Numbered from the stretch's first letter, positions 25,402 through 32,179 are shown. The stretch is DNA of 44,469 nucleotides from Alphaproteobacteria bacterium (GCA_030430365.1 JAUIFP010000018.1:1-44469), one strand, 5' to 3'. The notes: generated from the sequence alone by a model not told the origin. Numbers and translations are program-made.

Positions 25402-25611
25402 TCAATCGGCGGCCGTCAGGTTCACTGCGCTAGCTTTGCCGTTGTTGCCGGTCTCGACCTCGTAGTTGAGGCGCTGATCCTTATCGAGCGTCGTCATGCC
25501 CGCTGCCTGCACAGCCGAGATATGTACGAAACTGTCGGCGGAGCCATCGTCGGGCTGGATAAAACCATAACCCTTATCGCCATTGAAGAATTTTACGGTA
25601 CCAATAGTCAT
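25402..25611 (-). CDS. CspA-family cold-shock protein
   Basis: A 69-residue single cold-shock domain. RNP1 is KGYGFIQPDDG and RNP2 is SFVHISAV; the opening MTIGTVKFFNGDKG is canonical. It binds single-stranded RNA and DNA and can melt mRNA structure. Start taken at MTIGTVKFF with AAAGGA upstream; an in-frame upstream start exists but would add unconserved residues. It lies within the integrated element, next to an IF-1 paralogue and a second, divergent cold-shock protein. Confidence 0.94.
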   Translation of the reverse strand: MTIGTVKFFNGDKGYGFIQPDDGSADSFVHISAVQAAGMTTLDKDQRLNYEVETGNNGKASAVNLTAAD

Positions 25612-25711
25612 TTCGCTTCCTTTCAAGAAACGGTCGTGTCCGGCGCGCGACATTGCGTGCCGGGATCGTGCGTCAGGTCGTCAATTGAAAGGGAGCGTCG
25701 TATTCAAGGTG

Positions 25712-25735
25712 CGAAAACCGGAACGATCCGGTTCG
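25712..25735 (-). terminator. Candidate terminator, minus strand
   Basis: The palindrome AACCGGA-ACGA-TCCGGTT (25716-25733) is followed on the minus strand by TT to give TTTT. It would end the transcript of the small protein gene at 25793-26026. Confidence 0.5.
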
Positions 25736-25792
25736 GCCCCAAGCGTCGATACCTGTCGAAATTCAACGAGAGCAGGATTGGTCGGGCGGGTA

Positions 25793-26026
25793 TCAAGCGG
25801 CATTAGGTGACGCTCCGGAACCCGCATCGACTTTTGCTGAATTGGCTAATTGCGCCTTGCTCCACGCACATGCTGCGGCCGCACCCAGCCCATGCTGGAA
25901 GTCGCTGATGCGTCCGGCGATGCCGGAAGCCTTGACCAGACTCGCGTGCCTGTCGTCATCATTGGCGGCCACATTGGCGCTCATGAGTGCGCGCTGGTGG
26001 GCGGCGTATTCAAGGTTCAGGTCCAT
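25793..26026 (-). CDS. Short helical protein, island small-protein family
   Basis: A 77-residue protein, MDLNLEYAAHQRALMSA and onward, predicted helical. It shows gap-free resemblance over the first 40 residues to the proteins at 25090-25329 and 26994-27191 (D25-R26, A37, R39-I40). The C-terminal half (GAAAACAWSKAQLANSA) is alanine-rich. GGAGA lies upstream of the ATG at 26026. No function can be assigned. It sits between the cold-shock and IF-1 genes. Confidence 0.65.
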   Translation of the reverse strand: MDLNLEYAAHQRALMSANVAANDDDRHASLVKASGIAGRISDFQHGLGAAAACAWSKAQLANSAKVDAGSGASPNAA

Positions 26027-26281
26027 GTCAGTTCTCCTGCAAGGGCGGGAATGCTGATGCATGGCCGCTGGGGGATGCGTGTGTCAGTCGACCATTGTTG
26101 CAACGAGACGCCGCAAATCGGTGGCCGGGATGATGTCTGAGACGGGCGTGTGTTTGGTCATTACGCGGGATTGTATCGCTCCATAGCGCAGTGAAAGTTT
26201 GGAGCGCGGCGTACCGCGCGCGTCAGAGTGGTTCATTGTTGTTTATCGGCAGGTTCTTCCCGCCGCCTTATTTCAAAAGTG

Positions 26282-26548
26282 TCAGCGCCTGTATCCGCGC
26301 TTGCGACCACCGCCAGGGCCTTGCCCCGGTGTTCGTTCGCGGAAGACGATCCGGCCCTTGGTCAGATCGTATGGCGTCATCTCGACATGTACGCGGTCTC
26401 CAACGACCGATCGGATACGATAGCGACGCATCTTACCTGCAGTGTAGCAGATCAGACGATGCTCATTGTCGAGTGTGACGCCGAAACGTCCGTCGGGCAG
26501 GATCTCGTCGATCAAACCCTCCATCGTAATGAGCTCTTCCTTTGCCAA
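26282..26548 (-). CDS. infA: Translation initiation factor IF-1 paralogue with basic tail
   Basis: An 88-residue IF-1 homologue (S1/OB fold) that would bind the ribosomal A site of the 30S subunit. Residues 1-72 follow canonical IF-1 closely in plan: [22 protein letters not shown]..., [16 protein letters not shown] and [17 protein letters not shown] 16-residue Gly/Arg-rich tail ([16 protein letters not shown]) follows, absent in the housekeeping form, and residues 40-46 are more basic. The start is TTG at 26548 with AAGGGA upstream; it encodes the conserved AKEE opening, so the longer frame is not used. It is probably a second infA in this genome, since it lies within the mobile element. Confidence 0.9.
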   Translation of the reverse strand: MAKEELITMEGLIDEILPDGRFGVTLDNEHRLICYTAGKMRRYRIRSVVGDRVHVEMTPYDLTKGRIVFRERTPGQGPGGGRKRGYRR

Positions 26549-26691
26549 TCCGTATCCCTTGCGTACGAAAAAACATCCGCGCGGACGTATTCCGTCGCAG
26601 AGCCATGGTGCATGAAAAGGAAGTGGTGCCGATCTCGCGCTTGGGCGCCGATTGCGGCAATCATAATCCGTCGCAAAGACGTCAGGCAATT

Positions 26692-26721
26692 CTTATATAG
26701 CATTGTGCAAAAAAATTACAA
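26692..26721 (-). promoter_or_regulatory. Candidate promoter of the IF-1 paralogue
   Basis: On the minus strand TTGTAA (26721-26716) and TATATA (26699-26694) are 16 bases apart in an AT-rich stretch. The predicted leader would be about 140 bases, unusually long and in keeping with leaders of cold-induced genes. Confidence 0.45.
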
Positions 26722-26782
26722 CAAGCTTTGCAAGTGCGTAGGAAAATTGTCGAATTCGGGATATCCTGCTGTAATGCCGTGA

Positions 26783-26992
26783 TCATTCCTTCTCGAACTG
26801 GCGTTTATGCTCGGCCAGCGCATCATCCAGGCGGGAATACGTGTACGGTCCAACCCTGTATTGGATGACGGTTACCGGGGTGATCCCGTCGGGCAATGGA
26901 GGCGCCGGTTCCGACTTGACAGAACCGCCTTCGTTTTCCCACTCGCGTGTGGCCTCTGTCTTGCCGGTCAGGCCCTCGGGAATCTGGCCCAT
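26783..26992 (-). CDS. Unknown small protein, coupled to the preceding ORF
   Basis: A 69-residue hydrophilic protein: MGQIPEGLTGKTEATREW... ending GPYTYSRLDDALAEHKRQFEKE. I do not recognise a family, but the ordered C-terminus (VTVIQYRVGPYTYSRLDDALAEH) looks like a genuine small fold. Its start lies one base after the stop of the 27191 gene (TAATATG), so translation is probably coupled. In-frame upstream codons give a longer frame that overlaps the neighbour and is not used. Confidence 0.6.
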   Translation of the reverse strand: MGQIPEGLTGKTEATREWENEGGSVKSEPAPPLPDGITPVTVIQYRVGPYTYSRLDDALAEHKRQFEKE

Positions 26993-26993
26993 A

Positions 26994-27191
26994 TTATTGA
27001 AACCGTGCTTCGGGAAGCTGGTCGTGTGGTAACCCCGTCCAGAATGGAATCGCATCGCTTCGCGCAGTTCTGATGCGCTTTGCGTAGTAGCCGACGAGAT
27101 CGAAATAGGTCTCGCGGTCTTCTGCGGAGCATGATCGGGCCGCGTTCGTCGTCGCAAGCTCGTAATTGAAAATCAGTTGATCGAGCGTCAT
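26994..27191 (-). CDS. Short helical protein, island small-protein family
   Basis: A 65-residue protein, MTLDQLIFNYELATTNAARS..., predicted helical. It resembles the proteins at 25329 and 26026 over the first 40 residues (M-x-L start, D25-R26, A37, R39-I40). GAGG lies eight bases before the ATG. It is followed with a one-base gap by the next gene, suggesting a two-gene unit, and preceded by a cold-shock-domain gene on the same strand. Function unknown. Confidence 0.65.
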   Translation of the reverse strand: MTLDQLIFNYELATTNAARSCSAEDRETYFDLVGYYAKRIRTARSDAIPFWTGLPHDQLPEARFQ

Positions 27192-27259
27192 GGTGAAATC
27201 CTCGCATCGACACCGGACAAATACGGCCGGCGCTTGTTCGCCCCGGCCGTATTAGCATG

Positions 27260-27517
27260 CTAGCCTTGCTGGGCGCGCGCCTGCTGTTCCCGCACGTTGT
27301 CGCCTTCGCCCTGCTGCAGCTGAAGGTTGATGGCTCGCTTGTCGCCGCCGTTGACCTCGCTGGTCTCGTAACCGAAACGCTGGTCGACGCTGGGTTCCTG
27401 CGCCTGCTGCTGGAGATCCTTCCGCCGGAACGGCAGCGCATCGCCGCCCTTGTCTGGCGTGATCATGCCAGTGCCCTTGTCGCCGTCGTAGCTCTTGATC
27501 TTGCCGAAATGTGTCAT
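27260..27517 (-). CDS. Divergent cold-shock-domain protein
   Basis: An 85-residue protein with a cold-shock fold: GKIKSYDGDKGTGMITPDKGGDALPFRRKDLQ matches the first two-thirds of the domain. RNP1 is altered (KGTGMITP instead of KGYGFI) and the RNP2 phenylalanines are lost (DALPFRRKDL), so RNA stacking should be weaker or different. A Gln/Glu-rich tail (QLQQGEGDNVREQQARAQQG) follows. AAGGA precedes the ATG. With the canonical CspA in the same element, this could be an antagonist or a specialised RNA binder. Confidence 0.78.
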   Translation of the reverse strand: MTHFGKIKSYDGDKGTGMITPDKGGDALPFRRKDLQQQAQEPSVDQRFGYETSEVNGGDKRAINLQLQQGEGDNVREQQARAQQG

Positions 27518-27929
27518 GTCATGTCCTTCAGTATGGATGCAGTGCGCCAGAATTGGACCGACTGCGACTAAGAGGCGGAACTGAAGGAAGTGGCTTCTCG
27601 AAACCGGAAACCTAAGACCGTCGATTGCGACTGGTAGCTATTACCATAGATGGGGGCTTATGGCTGGCATACAAGTCCGAACCGAAAACATACCCGAGGT
27701 TGGATGACGGCCGGAGTGCGACCCATCGCAATCGTCTGCCCACCGCCAGATAGATCGCAATCCAGACCGTCTGCAATCGGCCAATTCCTGTCCCAGATGA
27801 GTATACCTTGGCGAGGCGTTTAGATGAGACAGCTTCAATTACACCAAGCCGTCTCAATAGGGTTGACTCCGCATTTCTGGGACACCAATGCTCGATGGTC
27901 TAGAAGCTATTGAGACAAAGGGGTTATTG
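27518..27929. other. Intergenic stretch holding inverted repeats before the recombinase
   Basis: No supported gene; short minus-strand frames here lack family character. The recombinase-proximal 120 bases hold GAGAC (27826-27830) and GTCTCAATAG / CTATTGAGAC (27851-27860 / 27907-27916), described separately. Confidence 0.5.
27826..27916. repeat. Inverted repeats, candidate res or crossover sites
   Basis: GAGAC-A-GCTT (27826-27835) faces AAGC-C-GTCTC (27846-27855). GTCTCAATAG (27851-27860) is a perfect inverted copy of CTATTGAGAC (27907-27916), 46 bases apart. These lie directly upstream of the serine recombinase start at 27930, the usual place of a resolvase res site. Confidence 0.5.
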
Positions 27930-28475
27930 ATGCTGGTTGGGTACGCTCGTGTAAGTTCTGTTGGGCAGTCTCTCGGTGTGCAGCTTGAAGCATTGGAGGC
28001 TGCAGGATGTGAGAAAGTCTTCTCAGAGAAGCGGAGCGGCACCAGCACCGCTCAGCGTGACCAGCTCGAAGAAGCAATGTCATTCGTTCGTGAGGGTGAC
28101 ACTCTCGTTGTGACCCGTCTCGACCGCCTTGCTCGCTCGGCTAGTGACCTGCACGCGATCATTCGCAAACTGTCCGACAAGGGTGCGAGTTTTCACTGCA
28201 TCCAGCAGCCAGGAATGGACACAACCAGCAGCACCGGAAAACTGCTACTCGGCGTGCTCGCATCGATCGCCGAGTTCGAGGCTGACATCCGGCGAGAACG
28301 TCAGCGAGAGGGTATCGAGCGAGCAAAAGCAGCGGGTGTCTATCGAGGCCGTAAACCGTCGGTGGATGTCGCTGCTGTCCGCAAGCTTCGTGACGAAGGT
28401 CTCGGCGGTACAGAGATCGCAAAGCAGCTCGGGATCGGGCGTGCCAGCGTTTACCGAGCACTCAACAACAACTGA
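27930..28475 (+). CDS. Serine recombinase (resolvase/invertase family)
   Basis: A 181-residue Tn3-type resolvase/invertase. The catalytic domain (about 1-120) opens MLVGYARVSS with the nucleophile at S9, followed by the QLEALEAAGCEKVFSEKRSGT and LVVTRLDRLARSASDL regions, with the conserved arginines, and the STGKLLLGVLASIAEFEADIRRER E-helix start. The C-terminal HTH (about 140-178, IAKQLGIGRASVYRAL) is complete. The start at 27930 is chosen at the conserved opening; an upstream ATG at 27888 lies in the inverted-repeat region. No transposase of a Tn3 element is present, so it may serve dimer resolution or inversion within the island. Confidence 0.93.
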   Translation: MLVGYARVSSVGQSLGVQLEALEAAGCEKVFSEKRSGTSTAQRDQLEEAMSFVREGDTLVVTRLDRLARSASDLHAIIRKLSDKGASFHCIQQPGMDTTSSTGKLLLGVLASIAEFEADIRRERQREGIERAKAAGVYRGRKPSVDVAAVRKLRDEGLGGTEIAKQLGIGRASVYRALNNN

Positions 28476-28667
28476 ATCGACGCGAGCTGCGTCAAGGAGG
28501 AAGTCCTAGGAATAGAAGGACCACGCCATCGAGGTGCTGCCAATTCGGCGAGACATCCGAAAGCTTCAGCCTTGCAGAATTCTAACGGCTGGTATGAAGC
28601 GAGACCGCGCCATCGTAAAATGTCCGACATGGGTGGAAAGCGGACGCTTCTGGAATCGTCCAACTTG

Positions 28668-28934
28668 TTACTTGAGAACGTGTGGAAAGTGGCGTGCGTC
28701 CCAATCATCAAAACGTAGCATCACCTTTCCCCATTCGATAATTTGATCCCCATCTCGATAGGCTCGGCTTTGGACAGGAACTTCGCCATCGAGTTCCTCT
28801 GGGCCAAAATGGAAGTGGTCGCTTCGCTCGTTCAGACGTTGAAGCTCGCGCACGAGCAAGTCTCGGCCTGCTTCATTTAGCCAGATTTCCAGTTGGCCAT
28901 CCCGATCTGAATTGATTGTGATCCGCGGCTTCAT
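28668..28934 (-). CDS. Imm32-like immunity protein
   Basis: An 88-residue protein that in character matches Imm32 of polymorphic-toxin systems: LEIWLNEAGRDLLVRELQRLNERSDHFHFGPEELDGEVPVQ and IIEWGKVMLRFDDWDARHFPHVL. A strong Shine-Dalgarno (AGGAGG) lies eight bases before the ATG. No toxin gene is adjacent, so it is an orphan in this window, possibly giving protection against a toxin made by neighbours. Family recognised from memory; a profile search would settle it. Confidence 0.68.
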   Translation of the reverse strand: MKPRITINSDRDGQLEIWLNEAGRDLLVRELQRLNERSDHFHFGPEELDGEVPVQSRAYRDGDQIIEWGKVMLRFDDWDARHFPHVLK

Positions 28935-29008
28935 CGCTTCTGCCTCCTAACATGACAGTCACACTATCAGCCCGACTGTCGGGGGCCGCAATGGGGCGAA
29001 AGTGGACA

Positions 29009-29323
29009 TTAGCGGTGCTTCGTAGATTGCCTTGCCAGCATGATGTTTACGACAACCTCATACGCTTGATCATCAAGGAGACCTGTTGAACTTCCTACGA
29101 CAGTCGGCTCACGACAGAGTGGACATTCAGCAGTCCAACGCTTCACGCGGTTTCGTGTCCTTGGACTTACCCATTCGTCCTTCCAATTGACGATCTCTGC
29201 GACATCAAACCTGACGCAACAGGAAAGGCAGCCAGCAAACTTGCTGGCTTCGATCTCACTTCGATTACCCGTCGTGTGGCGAAGCGACTCTGCCAAAATT
29301 TCAGCTTCGGATGTCTGCGTCAT
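29009..29323 (-). CDS. Small zinc-ribbon-like protein
   Basis: A 104-residue soluble protein. Two cysteine pairs are seen: CLSC at about 32-35 (followed by a third Cys at 36) and CPLC at about 68-71, which fits a zinc ribbon. The text between them, FDVAEIVNWKDEW, and the segment TAECPLCREPTVVGSSTGLLDD suggest a CxxC...CPxC-x-xP fold seen in small bacterial accessory proteins. I cannot name the family. It lies beside the Imm32-like gene on the same strand and may belong to the same accessory cluster. Confidence 0.6.
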   Translation of the reverse strand: MTQTSEAEILAESLRHTTGNRSEIEASKFAGCLSCCVRFDVAEIVNWKDEWVSPRTRNRVKRWTAECPLCREPTVVGSSTGLLDDQAYEVVVNIMLARQSTKHR

Positions 29324-29354
29324 TGTTCGAGTTTCGCAGGGAAGGTGAACGTCC

Positions 29355-29374
29355 GCAATGGGTCGTTAGCAGAC
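29355..29374 (+). repeat. Dispersed repeat, copy 1
   Basis: GCAATGGGTCGTTAGCAGAC recurs with one extra G at 29838-29858. Looser relatives lie at 28988-29007 (GCAATGGGGCGAAAGTGGAC), 28626-28650 and 29456-29472. They all fall in gene-poor parts of the island's right half. Confidence 0.5.
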
Positions 29375-29487
29375 TGTCCGGTTATGTCCCGATTGCGCGA
29401 ATAACGGTCTATCGGCTTTGGAGCGCGGCGCGCATAAGCCTGAAGGTCTACAAAGAGTGGAAAGCGGACAACGCCTATGGGGTCCAA

Positions 29488-29778
29488 CTATCCCCTATCG
29501 CGCACAGCGCCGCTTCCCATTTGGGACCACAATTTTGCGCGACGCACCCACAAATAGCCAATAGTCGCCAAAACGGTCAGGATCATCGCAACCCCGAAAA
29601 GGTAGTATACCGGACTTCGGGGTTCGATGGCGAAAAGCCACTCGGCAACGATCATAATTGCAACGATTATCGCCGTATGGAGCACAATAATCCAATGCTG
29701 ATTCCAAATGTATCGAAAACCGGTCACACCGCGAGCGGGATCGATCTTCGCATCCAGCCACTCTCGATAAGCGTTCAC
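29488..29778 (-). CDS. Small two-span membrane protein of unknown function
   Basis: A 96-residue protein with two clear hydrophobic spans (about 30-50, WIIVLHTAIIVAIMIVAEWLF, and 57-77, VYYLFGVAMILTVLATIGYLW) and a basic end. The start is GTG at 29778; the ribosome site is weak. No family recognised. It lies in a low-GC segment between repeat copies, so its reality depends on conservation elsewhere. Confidence 0.5.
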   Translation of the reverse strand: MNAYREWLDAKIDPARGVTGFRYIWNQHWIIVLHTAIIVAIMIVAEWLFAIEPRSPVYYLFGVAMILTVLATIGYLWVRRAKLWSQMGSGAVRDRG

Positions 29779-30147
29779 TGATCAGACCCCGCCAAGAACT
29801 TTCAGTCTTGCGAGCATGACGAAAGCGAGGAACATCAGCAATGGGGTCGTTAGCAGACATTGGATTTTTCTGGGTCAGAGCCTGAAACCTACGCAGAACA
29901 AAATTGCACTTGCAGTTTCAGCACCTCAACGACCAGCAGGGCCAACCCTGCGCAAACCCTAGAGAAATGGTCGAATCAGGCAGTGGAATATGGCTGGCGT
30001 ATAAGGGAATGCTTCGCGGTCACATGGTTCACTTGCGAACCAAAGTGCACTTGAGGAGCTGTGATACAAACGTGCGATACAACAGGCGCTCAGGCCGTGT
30101 AAGCCTTTGAATTTACTGGAGTGGTGAGCCCTGCTGGATTCGAACAC
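29779..30147. other. Gene-poor stretch downstream of the integrase
   Basis: No supported gene. It contains the second copy of the dispersed repeat (29838-29858). Right after the integrase stop, on the minus strand, is a tRNA-3'-end-like string (TTCGAATCC, then CAGCAGGGCTCACCA, within 30122-30144). The 5-base T-stem partner is missing, so this is not a tRNA gene. Confidence 0.45.
29838..29858 (+). repeat. Dispersed repeat, copy 2
   Basis: Matches copy 1 at 29355-29374 except for one additional G in the GGG run. Confidence 0.5.
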
Positions 30148-31797
30148 TTATTCGGGGAAAGGGATATTCAAACCCGGATAATCGATCAACTCGATGATCT
30201 CAGCTTTCCTCGAAAGCGAGATACCATCCGGGTTATAAACCCTGTATGTGAATCCTCTTTCATGACCAAAGACCTGCGCCCATTCGTTTTCAGGCACGCC
30301 TGCACGTTCCATAATCCTGGTCACATTTTTGCGAAAAGAATGGAAAGCTTTCCTCTCGTTGATGAAGCCTCGACCGAGTTTGAAAGTTGAAAATTCTCGT
30401 CCTGCATCTGCGCCAGGCTTCTTCCCGATGCCTTCCTCATTAAATCCTGGCCAAATTCGGCCATTTTCTCCGCTTTCGCTACGTTTCAAAAGCCAGTTCA
30501 ATGAGGTGTGGATCGGCACGTCCCTGACCCCTGCTGGAGTCTTGGCATCAGCGATGCGGAAAAAGGCAACTTCTCGCCCATCTGTGACATCGCTGCGAAT
30601 GTCATTCCATTCGAGCGAAGCGATTTCGTCCAGACGCATGCCCGTGAACAATGCGGCGATCATGAGCTCTCGTACATCCGCGCGTTTGGGCGGCGGGTCG
30701 AATAGCATCTGAAGTTCATCAATCTCCCATGGCAAATACGGAAAGGTGTTTACGCCAGGCCGAAGTTTGACCGAGAAACCATGAAAAGGGTTGTCGCCTT
30801 CACAATGCCCGCGTTTGTGCGCCCAATCCCATAACCTTTGCAGTGTGCGAATGTGCCGATTCATAGTGGACGTCGACAAGCCAGTCTCTTGCTGACCGAA
30901 GGCAGAAACGAGCTCATCCCAGCTCATCGTGCCACTTCTCGGAGATCGCGCCCAATTCGGATTGAAGAGCTTCAAGATGTCGTAAAACTCGGCGGCATGC
31001 GCACCTTTCACACCTCGAATTGGACGGTCGCGGAAATAGCCCGCGAAGAGTTCGAATGTTGCCTTCATTTGCTGTTCTGTGTTCGTCTCCTTCTCATTAC
31101 CTTTGCTCGCTTTCCATTGGCGTAAGAAGTCGGCAACCAGGTTTGAAAACGGAACGTCCCTCCGACCTGTCTCTTTAGAACGAGAGAGCAAATCCGCTTG
31201 GTCCAGAACGGCGCTTGACGGCTTCGCGCCCAAATCGCCCTGACCTCGTTTGTTCTCAACCTGTATTGCGGCAACCGTGACTTCAGCGAGCATCTCGACG
31301 AAGCGCCCGAACCAGTCACTATCAAGATCGACCGCGTACCCCCGCTTTTCCAACATCCTCGCGGCTGTACCTTCCCAACGATCAAAGTCGCGAGCACGGA
31401 TCTCGTTGGCTAGGACAAGTAGGTCACGTTCAGACCGTTGAATAAATGCAGCCAAATGATCCGGCGCGTGTCCCTGCCGCCTCTTAGCCTTGTCCCTCAA
31501 CGCCTTTATCGCGATTTGGTATGCGTCTTTTGCAATGGTGTGCAGTTCCTGTTCTGCGGGGGTCGCGGCATCAGTCGTGCGTAATGCTGACATCCTCTCT
31601 TCGCGCATGCGCTCCCAACGGGCGTTCCATTTCGTGATTTCTTTCAGTGCTTTACGTGAAGCCATTGCACGATCGTGTTCCCGCAATGAGAGCGTAATCT
31701 CCTTGCGGCCTTCTACCTTCTGCACGTCTTTGGGAACGGGTAATCGCAACTGCCAAAGGGAAGAGCCCGGACGTTTACCAATGTACCGATCGATCAT
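30148..31797 (-). CDS. int: Tyrosine integrase of the tRNA-Gln element
   Basis: A 549-residue phage-type integrase. The opening (RYIGKRPGSSLWQLRLPVPKDVQKVEGRKEITLSL) is the small N-terminal domain that binds arm sites in this group (DUF6538-like). A core-binding helical region lies around 205-325, and the catalytic domain fills about 350-549. Catalytic residues are all present: Arg in FTGMRLDEIASLEW, the beta-hairpin Lys in IADAKTPAGVRDVPIH, HSFRKN, the second His in FGHERG, and the nucleophile Tyr in YRVYNPDG. I take the ATG at 31797 over a TTG at 31836, which lies within the arm-box cluster. It sits 104 bases from the right attachment copy, as expected for an integrase acting on its own ends. 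Confidence 0.94.
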   Translation of the reverse strand: MIDRYIGKRPGSSLWQLRLPVPKDVQKVEGRKEITLSLREHDRAMASRKALKEITKWNARWERMREERMSALRTTDAATPAEQELHTIAKDAYQIAIKALRDKAKRRQGHAPDHLAAFIQRSERDLLVLANEIRARDFDRWEGTAARMLEKRGYAVDLDSDWFGRFVEMLAEVTVAAIQVENKRGQGDLGAKPSSAVLDQADLLSRSKETGRRDVPFSNLVADFLRQWKASKGNEKETNTEQQMKATFELFAGYFRDRPIRGVKGAHAAEFYDILKLFNPNWARSPRSGTMSWDELVSAFGQQETGLSTSTMNRHIRTLQRLWDWAHKRGHCEGDNPFHGFSVKLRPGVNTFPYLPWEIDELQMLFDPPPKRADVRELMIAALFTGMRLDEIASLEWNDIRSDVTDGREVAFFRIADAKTPAGVRDVPIHTSLNWLLKRSESGENGRIWPGFNEEGIGKKPGADAGREFSTFKLGRGFINERKAFHSFRKNVTRIMERAGVPENEWAQVFGHERGFTYRVYNPDGISLSRKAEIIELIDYPGLNIPFPE

Positions 31798-31803
31798 CAG
31801 AAA

Positions 31804-31835
31804 TGTAGCACCTATTGTAGCAGTTAGATGTAGCA
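31804..31835 (+). repeat. Three TGTAGCA boxes at the right end, candidate integrase arm sites
   Basis: TGTAGCA occurs at 31804-31810, 31816-31822 and 31829-31835, spaced 12 and 13 bases, the mirror of the left end. The cluster lies just before the integrase start, so integrase bound here could repress its own gene. Confidence 0.65.
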
Positions 31836-31901
31836 ATTAGACCAAAAGTGTCCGTTTTATCAATACTTTTAGGGATTCCACGGCGTTAGAAGATGATCGG
31901 C

Positions 31902-31924
31902 TTCGAATCCTGCCGCCCCAGCCA
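31902..31924 (+). repeat. attR: right 23-bp direct repeat
   Basis: An exact second copy of the tRNA-Gln 3' end (TTCGAATCC...CCCAGCCA). Only the last 23 bases of a tRNA are present, so this copy is not a gene. Confidence 0.92.
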
Positions 31925-32179
31925 ATTCCCGCCAGACCCGCCTGCCATGCCAATTCGGGCCCTGGCAGGACTCAATCCGACATTCCCCGGCCGCCTGACG
32001 GCAAATTGCGCCAATATCGGCGATGGCTCCGCATGTCTGGTGTCACGGCCAATTCACGTTACTTTTGGAATGCCAAATAAGTGAATGAAATTTAAAGCTT
32101 CTCTATGGGCAATTTCACGTTACACTCCCCCTTGTGAAAAGGTGGGGCGCGTTAAAACGCTGGAAGGAAACGGGGCGCT
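31925..32179. promoter_or_regulatory. Promoter region of the CadC-like gene with paired inverted repeats
   Basis: TTCACGTTAC occurs at 32053-32062 and 32114-32123. Each is followed by an inverted GTGAA (32081-32085 and 32134-32138), giving two imperfect palindromes in the AT-rich part of the region. They could be binding sites for the adjacent regulator. No gene is seen here. Confidence 0.45.

Larger units (their letters stand above)
22428..31924. mobile_element. Integrative element in tRNA-Gln, about 9.5 kb
   Basis: The 3' 23 bases of the tRNA (22428-22450) recur exactly at 31902-31924. Between them lies a tyrosine integrase beside the right copy, visibly less GC-rich DNA than on either side, and a set of accessory genes: a possible HUH protein, unknowns, cold-shock and IF-1 paralogues, a serine recombinase and an Imm32-like protein. 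No conjugation, capsid or terminase genes are seen, so it is not self-transmissible as it stands. It may be a satellite-like or decayed genomic island. Confidence 0.88.

Noticed and set aside
27612-27857. Minus-strand frames before the serine recombinase
   Set aside because: No ribosome site and they run across the inverted repeats; no family character.
29355-29858. Repeats containing GTTAGCA as integron attC sites
   Set aside because: GTTAGCA does not fit the GTTRRRY core, no inverse core or palindromic attC fold is seen and no integron integrase is present.
22428-31924. CRISPR array or cas genes in the island
   Set aside because: No regularly spaced direct repeats and no Cas-like proteins were found.
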